In this document: positions 48,101 to 56,861 of the stretch, one piece after another
Numbering within the stretch: position 1 is the stretch's first letter
Layout of the letters: the number at the start of each line of letters is the position of its first letter
Origin: Candidatus Altimarinota bacterium
GTDB lineage: Bacteria > Patescibacteriota > Gracilibacteria > UBA1369 > LOWO2-01-FULL-3
Direction: 5' to 3'
Assembly: GCA_023231115.1 (NCBI GenBank)
Contig: JALNWA010000003.1
Location: 50,505 to 114,504, forward strand
DNA length: 64,000 nt
Position numbers and translations under genes: made by a program
Notes under the pieces: generated by a model
Database searches by the model: none
What the model was told of the DNA's origin: nothing
The model's input: the letters and a program-made list of their open reading frames with translations, nothing else

Positions 48101-50977
48101 TTATTCTTCAGACGATTCTTCTGGTTCTGAGTCCTCTCCTTCTTCTTCTGGTGTTGTTGTTTTTGCTTCTTCTTTCGCGTTTTTCTCAAGTTCGCGTACT
48201 CCGTCTGTTAACCTTTGTGTGATTTCTTTCTGCTCTTTCCAACAGTCGATTATTATTCCATTACCATCTTTTGTTAGCACATCATGGTTCCATTCTGTTG
48301 TACCGAGGTCTTCCTGTGTTGCTATTATTACCGGAATCTTGTTTACCATGACGTAATTTCTAACTTTGTCCGGAGCTTTATAAAGACCATCTATAACTTT
48401 TTTTTGAGTTGCCTTTAATTGACTTAATTGTTTGTATTCATTGTCAGTCGGTTCCCATATCTCTACGGTTTCGAGTCCAGCCTCCTCATTTATCTTTGTT
48501 ACATAGTCCTCTTGCTGTTTTTCCGGTGTTTGATTTTGTCTCTGTCTTTCTGCCGTAGGAAGAGGTCTTGTTTCCTGCTCTCTTGGATCATCTGATGTTT
48601 CTGTGGAATCTTTGTCCTCAGAATCATCTTGGCTGTCATCTTGGCTGTCTTCGTTGCTTAGTGTCGCTACGGCATCATCTATCTTTTTTGCTATGTCTTC
48701 CGGCCTTTCCCAACAGTCGATTGTTATATTTCCACTTTCTCCAAGTGTTTCATGCCCATTTTGATGCCATGCTAGGTCAGCATTTGTAGCTATCATTATA
48801 TATTTGTTTTCGTCTTTTAAGTATTGTTTTAGAAATGTTTTTGACTCTTTTTTTGCCATACCCAAGCCTTCTATAACATTTCCTTCGTCATGAGATAGAT
48901 CTTCGTTTTTGTATTCATAATTTTGCCATGTGCTTATTCTAAATCCTGTTTCTGCACTCATTCTGAGAGCCCATTTTCTTCTCCATTCTTCCGGTGATTC
49001 ATCTGTTTCCTCAGGATTTGTTGCAGGAGGGAATGTCGGATCAATTGTAATTACACCCTTTAAGAAACTTATTTTTATTTTTGAATTTGGTTTTTCGTAT
49101 TCGGCATATTTTAGGGTGTTATCCGGCTGGCTGCAGTAAAACGAGCCATATACTTCATTTTTTGGGCCTAAAATTGCGATATATTTCTCTCCATGGATTT
49201 CCGGTGTTTTGGAAAACATTGTTTCCAAAGGATAGTCCGTGTTGTTCACAACCCCATAAGATGTTTCTCTACGTTCACTGTTTACAAGTATTATTTTGTC
49301 TTGTTCCAATCTTAATTCTCCGTGATATTTTTTTTGTGTGTCTATGTTTGCATTTGGAGCTGACAAAGGAGGTGTTACTGATGGAGTTACAGCGCTGGTG
49401 TTTGCTGTGGCATATGGATTTTCAGGACCTACCCATTCACCTTTTTCAACATCTTTTCCTCCTTGAACTTCAGGATCTTTTTCTTTTTCTGTCGGATATC
49501 CTTTATCATTAGCTAACAAGATTCCTGATTTTCTTTCGGCTTTTATTTTTCGATTAGAACCGAGTTCTATTCTTATATAGTCTTCTACGTTTAAGTCTTT
49601 TTCTATAATTCGCGTTTTGACATCTCCTGCTCTTTGAACCGCAAGAGCCATGTTGAAGATTCCTTGTGGCGCAAGAAAAGCCTTTTCGTTTGCAGTTATA
49701 AAATTCTTTATGGCGGCCAAATCTCCGGCAGTCACAAGTGCACAATAATCTTTCATTAACTGAATTTGTGTTCCATTTGGGGCTTTGCTACCCGGATGAA
49801 ATATCGCTCTATTGTAAGTAATTAATTTAAGAAGTAATGATAATGCTTGTTCTTTCCCATCATGCCATTCTTTGGATTGTCCAAGCGTTTTTTTAGGCTT
49901 GTATTCTGTTCCATCAACACTTCCAAGATACGCAAGTTGATTTTCTTTTATTGTTTTATTTTTTATTAATGCTTTTAATCCGTCTAGGATTTCTTTTGTT
50001 TTTGCTCCTTCTTCTCCGTCTACATATCCTTTCTTTCTTCCGTCAAGTTCGTAGTATTTGAAGGCTCTTCTTATTTGTTCAGGGCTTGCTTCAACTTTCG
50101 GGTCTAGTCCTTCCAATAAAGTTTTTAAATCACTTATTTTAAGTTTGCCTTTGAATTGTTCGGCCGCTACGTTTGGGGCGGCGTTTGGAGCTGCGTTTGG
50201 AGCTGCGTTTGGAGCTGCGGCTAGAGCTGGGGATCCTGGAACTGCGGCTGGGGCGGTTGCCGGTGCTGGGGATCCTGGAACTGCGGCTGGAGCTGGAACT
50301 GGTCTTGCGGCTGGAGTTGGTCTCACAGGTGTCGCTGTTGGTTTTGCTACAGGTTTTGCTGCAGGTGTCGCTGCAGGTGTCGCTGGAAGACTATCTTTAT
50401 ACTCTTTTATGGCTCCTTCAATTTCTTCTTTTATTTCTGTCTCGGATGCCCAATATTTTATATTGATTGCATCTCCTCTCTTGGTCAGTCCTTGTGGTTC
50501 AATTTTTGATGCCAATATGTGTGCCAAAAGATATATTTTTAAAGTTCCGGACTTTTCGTGGCGAAGAAGTGCTTTATCACTAGGATTAAGCTTCTCTATG
50601 GCATTGTATATTTTTGTAAATTCTTTGTGATTTAATTCTTCCATATCATATTGTCCAGCTTCTCTATTGTCTTTAAAGGTATGTACTAATACTCCATTTT
50701 TAAGCTTATAAATTGCTTCTGCTTTTTTCTTTGCAACTTCCGGTGCCGCTGCAGGTTTTGCTGCTGGTTTTGCTGGAGCTGGGGCATTAAGTTTTTTTGC
50801 CGTAGCAGTTTGTACGGGTAATCTTGCTGTTGTGTTTGGTTCATCTTTTGGTTTTTCTTTTTTGTCTTTTTGCCTATGATCCCAAGGGTTTGGTAAGATG
50901 TCAGGCATAAAAAAACATAGCCTGTTTTCTTTACCAAACAGATTTGATACGTTTTCAAATAAATTGAATTTTTGCAT
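48101..50977 (-). CDS. large Ala/Pro-rich protein with three copies of an unknown module
   Basis: A 958-residue protein, not recognised. Low-complexity Ala/Pro blocks (about 65-85 and 200-275, including a repeated AAPN unit) separate folded parts. Three copies of a module of about 80-100 residues are visible, each ending in a strand-helix signature: INIKYWASETEIKEEIEGAI (about 171-190), ITIDCWERPEDIAKKIDDAV and IIIDCWKEQKEITQRLTDGV near the C terminus. The tail is very acidic. There is no signal peptide or membrane helix. The start may be the ATG at 50977 or an internal one at 50908 (MPDILPNPWDHRQ). It neighbours the MORN-like gene, which has a degenerate copy of the module. Confidence 0.6.
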   Translation of the reverse strand: MQKFNLFENVSNLFGKENRLCFFMPDILPNPWDHRQKDKKEKPKDEPNTTARLPVQTATAKKLNAPAPAKPAAKPAAAPEVAKKKAEAIYKLKNGVLVHTFKDNREAGQYDMEELNHKEFTKIYNAIEKLNPSDKALLRHEKSGTLKIYLLAHILASKIEPQGLTKRGDAINIKYWASETEIKEEIEGAIKEYKDSLPATPAATPAAKPVAKPTATPVRPTPAARPVPAPAAVPGSPAPATAPAAVPGSPALAAAPNAAPNAAPNAAPNVAAEQFKGKLKISDLKTLLEGLDPKVEASPEQIRRAFKYYELDGRKKGYVDGEEGAKTKEILDGLKALIKNKTIKENQLAYLGSVDGTEYKPKKTLGQSKEWHDGKEQALSLLLKLITYNRAIFHPGSKAPNGTQIQLMKDYCALVTAGDLAAIKNFITANEKAFLAPQGIFNMALAVQRAGDVKTRIIEKDLNVEDYIRIELGSNRKIKAERKSGILLANDKGYPTEKEKDPEVQGGKDVEKGEWVGPENPYATANTSAVTPSVTPPLSAPNANIDTQKKYHGELRLEQDKIILVNSERRETSYGVVNNTDYPLETMFSKTPEIHGEKYIAILGPKNEVYGSFYCSQPDNTLKYAEYEKPNSKIKISFLKGVITIDPTFPPATNPEETDESPEEWRRKWALRMSAETGFRISTWQNYEYKNEDLSHDEGNVIEGLGMAKKESKTFLKQYLKDENKYIMIATNADLAWHQNGHETLGESGNITIDCWERPEDIAKKIDDAVATLSNEDSQDDSQDDSEDKDSTETSDDPREQETRPLPTAERQRQNQTPEKQQEDYVTKINEEAGLETVEIWEPTDNEYKQLSQLKATQKKVIDGLYKAPDKVRNYVMVNKIPVIIATQEDLGTTEWNHDVLTKDGNGIIIDCWKEQKEITQRLTDGVRELEKNAKEEAKTTTPEEEGEDSEPEESSEE

Positions 50978-51009
50978 GATTTTTTGTTTTTATTTTATTT
51001 TCTATCGTA

Positions 51010-52080
51010 TTATTTTACCACATTCTTGAGCCTGTACGCAAGGTATAATAGTTTCTTGAATGCATGCTCTTGCGGGAGAAGATATGTCAGGCGCGTACCA
51101 CCGAATTTATTTTTGAAATCGGTGACGCCGGAAAGTTTGTGTTTTTCATTATTTTCAGGGGAAATTCCCATAAAATCATACCATTTGAAACCTTCTTTTT
51201 TTGCTTCTTTTATTGCGTGCCATTGAAGTAAATATGGAGCCATTGTGTTTCTGTATTCATTTGAAGAGGCTCCGTAATAGTAAGTCGTTGCGTCTTTATA
51301 TGAGACTGCAATCATTCCTGCGACCGGAATATTTTCAAATTTTGCGATGTATAAAATTCCTTCGGGCGGGTGAGACATATTAAACTGCGTTTTTTCCGGA
51401 GTCAGATTTTCGACCATTGCGACGTAAACTTCTTTTGGATGTCTTGTAAATCCGTCCCTTGCCGTTGTATCGCCGAGAAGTTCATAAAAATCATCCATGG
51501 CTTTGCCTAGTGCTTTTTTGCCTCTGTATTCTTCCACTTTCACGCCTTTTTTCTCGGCAAGTTTTATGTTGTATCGGCCTTTTGGTTTCATTTCTGATAA
51601 AAGTTCTTCTTCGGATTTTTCAAGATCCAAAACTAAAGTGTCTTGCGGATAAAATCCTTCTTTTATTTTTCTGAAATTTTTGAAGAGTAGGGAAGTGTGC
51701 TTGCTTGTTTTTGCTAAAATTGGCGTATCAAAGCGCAAAAAAATCGCTTTTTCCGTTTTCGCAAGTTTTGTAATTTCTTCAAGGATCAATGCGGCCTGTT
51801 CGTTTATTTCTTTTTCCGTAAGATTTTCGTAATCCAAAAGAGGTCCACGTGAGCCGTAAAACCAAGAAAAACCTTTTGGCATTTTGTGACGAACAACGAC
51901 AGTTCCTCCTATAATTTTTTTGTCGTCCATAAGCCCTATAATCCAATATTGTCCGCGACCTTTTATCGCTCCTTGAAAACGCGCCCAAGCAGAGGATTGG
52001 TGAATACTTCCTATGGGGTGACTATTTACAAATTCATCCCAAATTATCTCTTCTGATTTTGCTAAAATTTTGGCTTTCAT
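51010..52080 (-). CDS. FemAB-family peptidoglycan bridge ligase
   Basis: A 356-residue protein with two GNAT-like halves. IGSIHQSSAWARFQ and YWIIGLMDDKKIIGGTVVV begin the first; RYNIKLAEKKGVKVEEYRG, IPVAGMIAVSYKDATTYYYGASS and YLLQWHAIKEAKKEGFKWYDFMGI, the FemX/FemAB hallmark block, follow in the second. Such enzymes add amino acids from aminoacyl-tRNA to the peptidoglycan stem peptide. The residue added cannot be predicted. It fits with murI, murB and murD in the window. Confidence 0.9.
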   Translation of the reverse strand: MKAKILAKSEEIIWDEFVNSHPIGSIHQSSAWARFQGAIKGRGQYWIIGLMDDKKIIGGTVVVRHKMPKGFSWFYGSRGPLLDYENLTEKEINEQAALILEEITKLAKTEKAIFLRFDTPILAKTSKHTSLLFKNFRKIKEGFYPQDTLVLDLEKSEEELLSEMKPKGRYNIKLAEKKGVKVEEYRGKKALGKAMDDFYELLGDTTARDGFTRHPKEVYVAMVENLTPEKTQFNMSHPPEGILYIAKFENIPVAGMIAVSYKDATTYYYGASSNEYRNTMAPYLLQWHAIKEAKKEGFKWYDFMGISPENNEKHKLSGVTDFKNKFGGTRLTYLLPQEHAFKKLLYLAYRLKNVVK

Positions 52081-52134
52081 CAGGGAGATTTTACGCTACT
52101 TTTTGAGTTTTTTCCACGCTTTTTGGAGGTTTTC

Positions 52135-52156
52135 ATTAAATAATTATAAAATTTTT
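52135..52156 (+). repeat. 22-bp direct repeat, copy 1
   Basis: An AT-only 22-bp sequence (starts ATTAAATAATTATAAAA) identical to 52824-52845. Here it contains the putative -10 TATAAA of the small-RNA candidate, with TTGGAG 16 bp upstream. Confidence 0.75.
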
Positions 52157-52186
52157 CTAAAAAGATTTTGGTTGAAGTTTTTTTAT

Positions 52187-52263
52187 GGGAGTGTATCATG
52201 GTGGCAATCACGATGAGAGGGCACACCTAAGGGATAGTCCGAAGGTTACTCCCTCTTTTTTTT
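52187..52263 (+). ncRNA. candidate structured small RNA with terminator
   Basis: GGGAGT (52187-52192) pairs with ACTCCC (52248-52253), immediately followed by a T8 run (52256-52263). Inside are a hairpin TCAT-G-GTG/CAC-G-ATGA (52196-52216) and ACCT..GGGA/TCC..AGGT (52225-52246), giving a three-way junction with a single-stranded GAGGGC linker. A promoter TTGGAG-N16-TATAAA ends near 52150. The region is much richer in G+C than its surroundings and no coding frame fits. I do not recognise it as SRP, 6S, RNase P, tmRNA or a known riboswitch. Confidence 0.55.
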
Positions 52264-52765
52264 ATTCATCCTTAATTTCTAATTTTTGCCTTAGATCGTT
52301 CATGTAAAACATATGTTTTCTGAATTTTTTTAGTAGCGAAGAAAAATTATTTTTATTTGATATTATGACTTTAAATAGTTTGTTTTTGCTCCTAAGATGT
52401 TTAATTAAACAATAAAAATCTCCATCATTGCTTATGATTACGGCCTTATTGTAATTTTCATATTCAATCATTGAATGAAGCACCAATTCTGCGTCTATGT
52501 TCCCTTTTGTTTTTTTATCTTTAAACTTTATTGTGGGCTTGAATATAAGAAAATAGCCTGCTTCTTTTAAGTATTGATAAAGTTTTTGGTTTGAATGAAC
52601 ATAACCTAAAAAGAGATGTGCTTTCTTTATTTTAAATTTATCGGAAAGGTATATCCTGAATTTTGCAAAATCCAATCTCCAACCCTGATCGCGGATGGAG
52701 AGATTAAGATTTTGGCTGTCTATAAAGGCGTAGATGATTTCTTTTTGTGTTTGAATTTCGCTCAT
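52262..52765 (-). CDS. NYN-domain (LabA/DUF88-like) ribonuclease
   Basis: A 167-residue PIN-like NYN protein. The acidic active-site residues are in YAFIDSQNLNLSI (Asp16), GNIDAELVLHSM and VIISNDGDFYCLIKHL. NYN proteins are metal-dependent RNases or RNA-binding proteins, and LabA-type members act alone. The gene is bracketed by a perfect 22-bp direct repeat and abuts the candidate small RNA, whose T-run overlaps its stop codon. Confidence 0.85.
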   Translation of the reverse strand: MSEIQTQKEIIYAFIDSQNLNLSIRDQGWRLDFAKFRIYLSDKFKIKKAHLFLGYVHSNQKLYQYLKEAGYFLIFKPTIKFKDKKTKGNIDAELVLHSMIEYENYNKAVIISNDGDFYCLIKHLRSKNKLFKVIISNKNNFSSLLKKFRKHMFYMNDLRQKLEIKDE

Positions 52766-52823
52766 AAAATGAAATTTTTAAAAATTATTTTCAATGAGCG
52801 TAGCAAAAAGACATTAAATTTTT

Positions 52824-52845
52824 ATTAAATAATTATAAAATTTTT
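52824..52845 (+). repeat. 22-bp direct repeat, copy 2
   Basis: Perfect second copy of 52135-52156, between the NYN gene start and the ftsZ terminator. Confidence 0.75.
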
Positions 52846-52846
52846 A

Positions 52847-52874
52847 TAAAAAAACTCTCCTTTTTAGGGGAGAG
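52847..52874 (-). terminator. Rho-independent terminator of ftsZ
   Basis: On the minus strand CTCTCC (52874-52869) pairs with GGAGAG (52860-52855) and is followed by a T-run at 52854-52847. It lies 70 bp past the ftsZ stop. Confidence 0.85.
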
Positions 52875-52943
52875 CTTTTGTGATCTATCTATTTGGCCTG
52901 TGTAGAGAATGAATACAGTGCGGCAGAGCCGCATGATCGCATT

Positions 52944-54107
52944 TTAGTTCATCTTTTGTCTTATGAATGCAGGAATATCCAATTCGTTCTCAGTTTGTTT
53001 TAGAGGTGCAGAATCTGAGCTTCCAAATGCTGAACGAGTGCGAGCTTTCAAAATTGAAGTATCGTTTTGTTTATAATCAAAGCCTGTAGCGACAACCGTG
53101 ATTTTGATTTCGCCTGTGTATGAGTCATTTATTACAGCTCCGAAGATAATATTTGCTTCAGGATCTGCGGCTTCAGTAATAATTCTTGCGGCTTCGTCAA
53201 CCTCGAACATGCTCAAGTCGTTTCCACCTGTAACATTGAACAAAATACCTTTTGCTCCGTCGATAGAAAGTTCCAAAAGCGGGCTTTCGATAGCGGCTTT
53301 TGCGGCTTCCACAGCTCTGTTTTCTCCTGTTCCATAACCAATTCCCATAAGTGCTGAACCTGCGTTTTCCATAACAGCTTTTACATCCGCGAAGTCGACA
53401 TTAATCATTCCGTGAACCGTAATCAAATCTGCAATACCTTGAACACCTTGTCTTAAAACATCATCAACTACCGCGAAAGCGTCGTTAAGCGGTGTTTTCT
53501 TGTCGATTATTGAAAGAATTTTGTCGTTTGGAATTGTAATAAGTGTATCAACTTTATTTTTTAGATTTTCCAATCCTTCGTCCGCCTGGCTCTTTCGTCT
53601 GTGTCCTTCGAATGAGAATGGCTTTGTTACAACTGCGACTGTTAAAATGCCCATTTCTTTCGCTACGCTGGCAATTACAGGAGCTCCTCCTGTTCCTGTT
53701 CCACCTCCAAGTCCACAAGTAATGAAAATCATGTCGCTTCCTTCTAGTGCATCTCTTAATTCATCAACACTTTCTTCTGCGGCTTGTCTTCCAACATCAG
53801 GATTTGATCCTGCTCCAAGTCCACGTGTTGTAGCCTTACCAACATTGATTTTTGTTGCGGCATCTGAGTGATATAGAGCTTGCGCATCTGTATTTATTGA
53901 AATGAATTCAACGCCTTTTAATCCTGATTTAATCATGCGATTAATGGCATTTCCTCCACCTCCACCGACACCAATAACTTTAATGTTGGCTACTGGAGTG
54001 ATTTCCGGAGTAACTTCCATCGTTCTTGGTTTTGGTTTTACTAACGCTGAATCTCTATGCGAAGAGAAAAGGTTTTTCAGGTCTTGTTTGTCATCACGTA
54101 TTGCCAT
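52944..54107 (-). CDS. ftsZ: cell division GTPase FtsZ
   Basis: A 387-residue tubulin homologue forming the Z-ring. The N-terminal [16 protein letters not shown], the tubulin signature [15 protein letters not shown], and the T7 catalytic loop [11 protein letters not shown] are intact. The C-terminal peptide [11 protein letters not shown] is the conserved FtsA/ZipA-binding tail. The linker is short. It follows ftsA but has its own promoter and a strong terminator, so it can be transcribed independently. Confidence 0.98.
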   Translation of the reverse strand: MAIRDDKQDLKNLFSSHRDSALVKPKPRTMEVTPEITPVANIKVIGVGGGGGNAINRMIKSGLKGVEFISINTDAQALYHSDAATKINVGKATTRGLGAGSNPDVGRQAAEESVDELRDALEGSDMIFITCGLGGGTGTGGAPVIASVAKEMGILTVAVVTKPFSFEGHRRKSQADEGLENLKNKVDTLITIPNDKILSIIDKKTPLNDAFAVVDDVLRQGVQGIADLITVHGMINVDFADVKAVMENAGSALMGIGYGTGENRAVEAAKAAIESPLLELSIDGAKGILFNVTGGNDLSMFEVDEAARIITEAADPEANIIFGAVINDSYTGEIKITVVATGFDYKQNDTSILKARTRSAFGSSDSAPLKQTENELDIPAFIRQKMN

Positions 54108-54134
54108 GGCATTTTTTTATTAAATGGAGAAGAA

Positions 54135-54191
54135 TTATTACTCATCCCTTGACATATTGTCAAGCTAAAACTTAATTCGATAATGAGTAAT
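54135..54191 (-). promoter_or_regulatory. ftsZ promoter with nested inverted repeats
   Basis: On the minus strand TTGACA (54163-54158), a 17-bp spacer and TAATAA (54140-54135). The -35 lies in the palindrome CTTGACA-TAT-TGTCAAG (54148-54164). An outer inverted repeat ATTACTCAT (54137-54145)/ATGAGTAAT (54183-54191) encloses it. A dedicated repressor site is likely but unproven. Confidence 0.75.
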
Positions 54192-54210
54192 TTATATCTA
54201 GTCTGCGCCC

Positions 54211-55452
54211 TTAGGGGATTAGGTTTTTGAACCAACCCTTTAAGTTGCTCATTCCTTTCTTTAAATTCATGCCCTTTAAGCCCATTCCTCCATGCGGTCT
54301 GCCTTCAAATCTTGAACCCCAAATTAAAAGTCCGATTGCTGTTGCGTATGCAGGATCGTCAATTTTATCAACAACTCCGTCGTAATTTTGAGGGAACCCG
54401 ATTTGAGCGGGAAGATTTAATATTTCGCGTGCGAGGTCTATTATTCCGGGCATTTTTGCACCTGCTCCTGTCAAAATCGCACCTGCAGGAAGCATTCCGT
54501 CTCTGTGAATTCTTGTTAATTCGTCTTTTACTAACAATAAAATTTCGTGATATCTCGCTTGAATAATTTCTACGACTTGTCTTTTTGATACAACATGAAC
54601 GTCGATTTTGCTTAACAATGAAAGATCAATGACTTCTCTGTCATTTACGTCTTCAGGAATTACACTTCCGTATTCGATTTTTAATTTTTCGGCTGTGTCT
54701 ATAGAGGTTCGAAGTCCGATTGCGATGTCGTTTGTGACATTTTCTCCGCCAATCGGAACCATTGATGTGTGAATAAGAGAGCCGTCTTCAAAAACTGTAA
54801 CTGAAGTTCCTCCGCATCCAATGTCTACAACGACTACTCCAAGCTCTTTTTGGCGCTTAGAAAGGACCGCTTCAGACGGTGCTAGTGAATTTGGAATAAT
54901 GTCGTCAATGTCCACTCCGGATTGAAGTACGCATTTTTCGAGATTCTTTATTGTTGGGTCAAATCCTGTAATGATATGAGTTTCAACTTCGAGGCGAATT
55001 CCTGTCATTCCAACCGGATATTTGATTCCTTTTTGTTCGTCTACCGTAAATGTTTTTGGAATAATTCTTAAAATTCTTCTGTTGCTTGGAATTGTTACCG
55101 CTTGTGCGGCTTCTATTACTCTATCAACGTCGTCTTCAGAGATCTCGTTTTCGGCTTGAGAAACAGCAATTACACCTCTTGAATTTATTGATTCAATGTG
55201 ATTTCCGCCAATTCCCAAAAAGACGTGATTAATAGGCTCTCCGGCCATTCTTTCCGCGTCTTCAAGCGATGCTGAAATGCTGTTTATCGTTTCTTCAACA
55301 TCAATAACCGCACCTTTTCTTAGTCCTGTTGAAGGAGCTATTCCGACTCCTATTATATTAGTGACGGGAGACTCATCATCTTTTATGCCAACAACCGTCC
55401 TTATTTTTGAGCTGCCGATGTCTAGACTGGCAACAATTTTTGATCTTGCCAT
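54211..55452 (-). CDS. ftsA: cell division protein FtsA
   Basis: A 413-residue actin-like ATPase that tethers FtsZ to the membrane. VASLDIGSSKIRTVVG (phosphate 1), the SHS2 1C domain (GEPINHVFLGIGGNHIES), VVVDIGCGGTSVTVF (phosphate 2), and AILTGAGAKMPGIIDLA (adenosine) are present. The C-terminal MSNLKGWFKNLIP is the amphipathic membrane-targeting helix. It lies upstream of ftsZ with 103 bp between. Confidence 0.97.
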   Translation of the reverse strand: MARSKIVASLDIGSSKIRTVVGIKDDESPVTNIIGVGIAPSTGLRKGAVIDVEETINSISASLEDAERMAGEPINHVFLGIGGNHIESINSRGVIAVSQAENEISEDDVDRVIEAAQAVTIPSNRRILRIIPKTFTVDEQKGIKYPVGMTGIRLEVETHIITGFDPTIKNLEKCVLQSGVDIDDIIPNSLAPSEAVLSKRQKELGVVVVDIGCGGTSVTVFEDGSLIHTSMVPIGGENVTNDIAIGLRTSIDTAEKLKIEYGSVIPEDVNDREVIDLSLLSKIDVHVVSKRQVVEIIQARYHEILLLVKDELTRIHRDGMLPAGAILTGAGAKMPGIIDLAREILNLPAQIGFPQNYDGVVDKIDDPAYATAIGLLIWGSRFEGRPHGGMGLKGMNLKKGMSNLKGWFKNLIP

Positions 55453-55534
55453 AATAATTTGTAAATTTTAATGCCCTTTGCTTTTTTTGATACTACTAGA
55501 AATCACCTTTTGTGACAAATCAAAATAATTAATA

Positions 55535-55562
55535 TTGCAATACTTAGAATATGGCTTATAAT
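55535..55562 (+). promoter_or_regulatory. promoter of the 55599 orphan gene
   Basis: TTGCAA (55535-55540), a 16-bp spacer and TATAAT (55557-55562). The ATG at 55599 follows after 36 nt. Confidence 0.65.
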
Positions 55563-55598
55563 TGATCTCCTAATATCAATTATTAATAAATATTAAGT

Positions 55599-55868
55599 AT
55601 GTTTTTAGATAAATTGATTCCAGAAAGGCCATATCTTGATGTCATCGAAGGCCTTACAGATATTCCTTCCCCAGATCGAGTGAGAGCACGGAGATTAAAG
55701 CGTATTGCACGAGGGGTAGAGCGAGCTGTACTGTTGGCTGCCCTAGTAACCCAAATTGACACTTGCCAACATAATCTTTTGCCTGAATCTGTAGACGTAG
55801 TTGATATTACTATTGACGATCAAAATAACTTGGATTATCAATTTGGCTCTGATGCAAGAGATGAGTGA
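55599..55868 (+). CDS. small orphan protein
   Basis: An 89-residue protein I do not recognise. An Arg-rich centre (RVRARRLKRIARGVERAVL) is flanked by acidic ends, the last part being VVDITIDDQNNLDYQFG. Base composition is visibly richer in G+C than the neighbours and Arg/Leu codons such as CGA, CTG and CTA are frequent, so it may be acquired. A good promoter supports transcription. It is followed at once by an anomalous C-rich stretch. Confidence 0.5.
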   Translation: MFLDKLIPERPYLDVIEGLTDIPSPDRVRARRLKRIARGVERAVLLAALVTQIDTCQHNLLPESVDVVDITIDDQNNLDYQFGSDARDE

Positions 55869-55908
55869 CCCCCAGACCGAGCACGCAACACCCCACCAAC
55901 CCCTGCCC
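55869..55908 (-). other. G-rich tract (possible G-quadruplex) in minus-strand 3' region
   Basis: On the minus strand, runs of G3, G4, G2, G4 and G5 occur within 40 nt (complements of C-runs at 55906-55908, 55900-55903, 55896-55897, 55891-55894 and 55869-55873). This is extraordinary in AT-rich surroundings. It lies 21 bp beyond the exonuclease stop codon and directly after the plus-strand orphan gene. Confidence 0.55.
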
Positions 55909-55929
55909 ATGCGAACCTTGAAACCAAAA

Positions 55930-56850
55930 TCAAAATAAGGTTTGTTGCGCGACAGAGTTTTCTGCGCGGGCCGTATCTGAATGATTATTGAAGGTTGTTA
56001 ATTTTGAAATTAAACTTTTAAATTCGAATTCTTGAAAAAGTGAAATTATTTTTTCTTTGTCGTATGTTTGAGTTACACATGCGTCTATGTCTAGCGATAC
56101 AGGGACATCTCTTACTATTGTCGCCAGATGCAAACTTTGGAACGCAGAGTCTTTTCCCGCGACTAATTTTTCTTTTAATTTGCCTTCGATTTCGTCGATG
56201 TGTCTGTAGATATGATCTATTGTCCCGTATTTTTGAAGCAAAGTTACCGCTGTTTTTTCTCCTATCCCGTTTACGCCTTTTATGTTATCGGAACTGTCTC
56301 CCTTCAGTCCTTTCAAGTCAGGGATTTGCTCTGCAGTAAGCCCGTATTTCGCGAGGACTTTTGGCAAATCATAAGTGATTGTTTCTGCGATTCCTTTTAC
56401 AGGAGTGTAGACAAATGTTTTTTCGCTGACGAGCTGGAGTGCGTCCATGTCGCCTGTGACTATATATGTGTAAACGTCGTCAATTTTTTCGGCTTGCGCT
56501 GAAAGTGTTCCCAAAACATCATCGGCTTCAAATCCTTCTTTTTCGTAAATCGGAATTCCAAATGATTCAACAACTCTTCTTATCATCGGGATTTGTTCGT
56601 AAAAATCATCAGGGGCTTTTACGCGAGTCGCTTTGTAGTCGGCGTATTCTTCGTGTCGGAAAGTCGGACCTTTCAAATCAAAAGATACTGCTATGAAATC
56701 CGGTTTTTCTTTATTTAAAATGTTTAAAAGCATTGAGGAAAAGCCATAAACTGCGTTTACAAGAGTTCCCTGCGAAGTTTTAAACGGCGGAATTGCATGA
56801 TATGCGCGATGCATTATTGCGTTGCCGTCGATGAGAATTAATTTTTTCAT
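55930..56850 (-). CDS. stand-alone 5'-3' exonuclease (FEN domain of DNA polymerase I)
   Basis: A 306-residue flap/5'-3' exonuclease. LILIDGNAIMHRAYHAIP, FRHEEYADYKATR, EADDVLGTL, VTGDMDALQLV and the helix-3-turn-helix LKGLKGDSSDNIKGVNGIGEKTA supply the metal ligands and DNA-binding parts. It ends about where the Klenow part would begin in PolA, so it is a separate polypeptide rather than a truncation. The likely job is Okazaki primer removal. It diverges from the GT-B-like gene. Confidence 0.93.
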   Translation of the reverse strand: MKKLILIDGNAIMHRAYHAIPPFKTSQGTLVNAVYGFSSMLLNILNKEKPDFIAVSFDLKGPTFRHEEYADYKATRVKAPDDFYEQIPMIRRVVESFGIPIYEKEGFEADDVLGTLSAQAEKIDDVYTYIVTGDMDALQLVSEKTFVYTPVKGIAETITYDLPKVLAKYGLTAEQIPDLKGLKGDSSDNIKGVNGIGEKTAVTLLQKYGTIDHIYRHIDEIEGKLKEKLVAGKDSAFQSLHLATIVRDVPVSLDIDACVTQTYDKEKIISLFQEFEFKSLISKLTTFNNHSDTARAENSVAQQTLF

Positions 56851-56861
56851 AAGTTTCTATT

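Noticed and set aside
52187..52263. SRP (4.5S) RNA or a known riboswitch
   Set aside because: The SRP GGAA tetraloop and its conserved internal loops are absent, and there is no downstream same-strand gene for a riboswitch.
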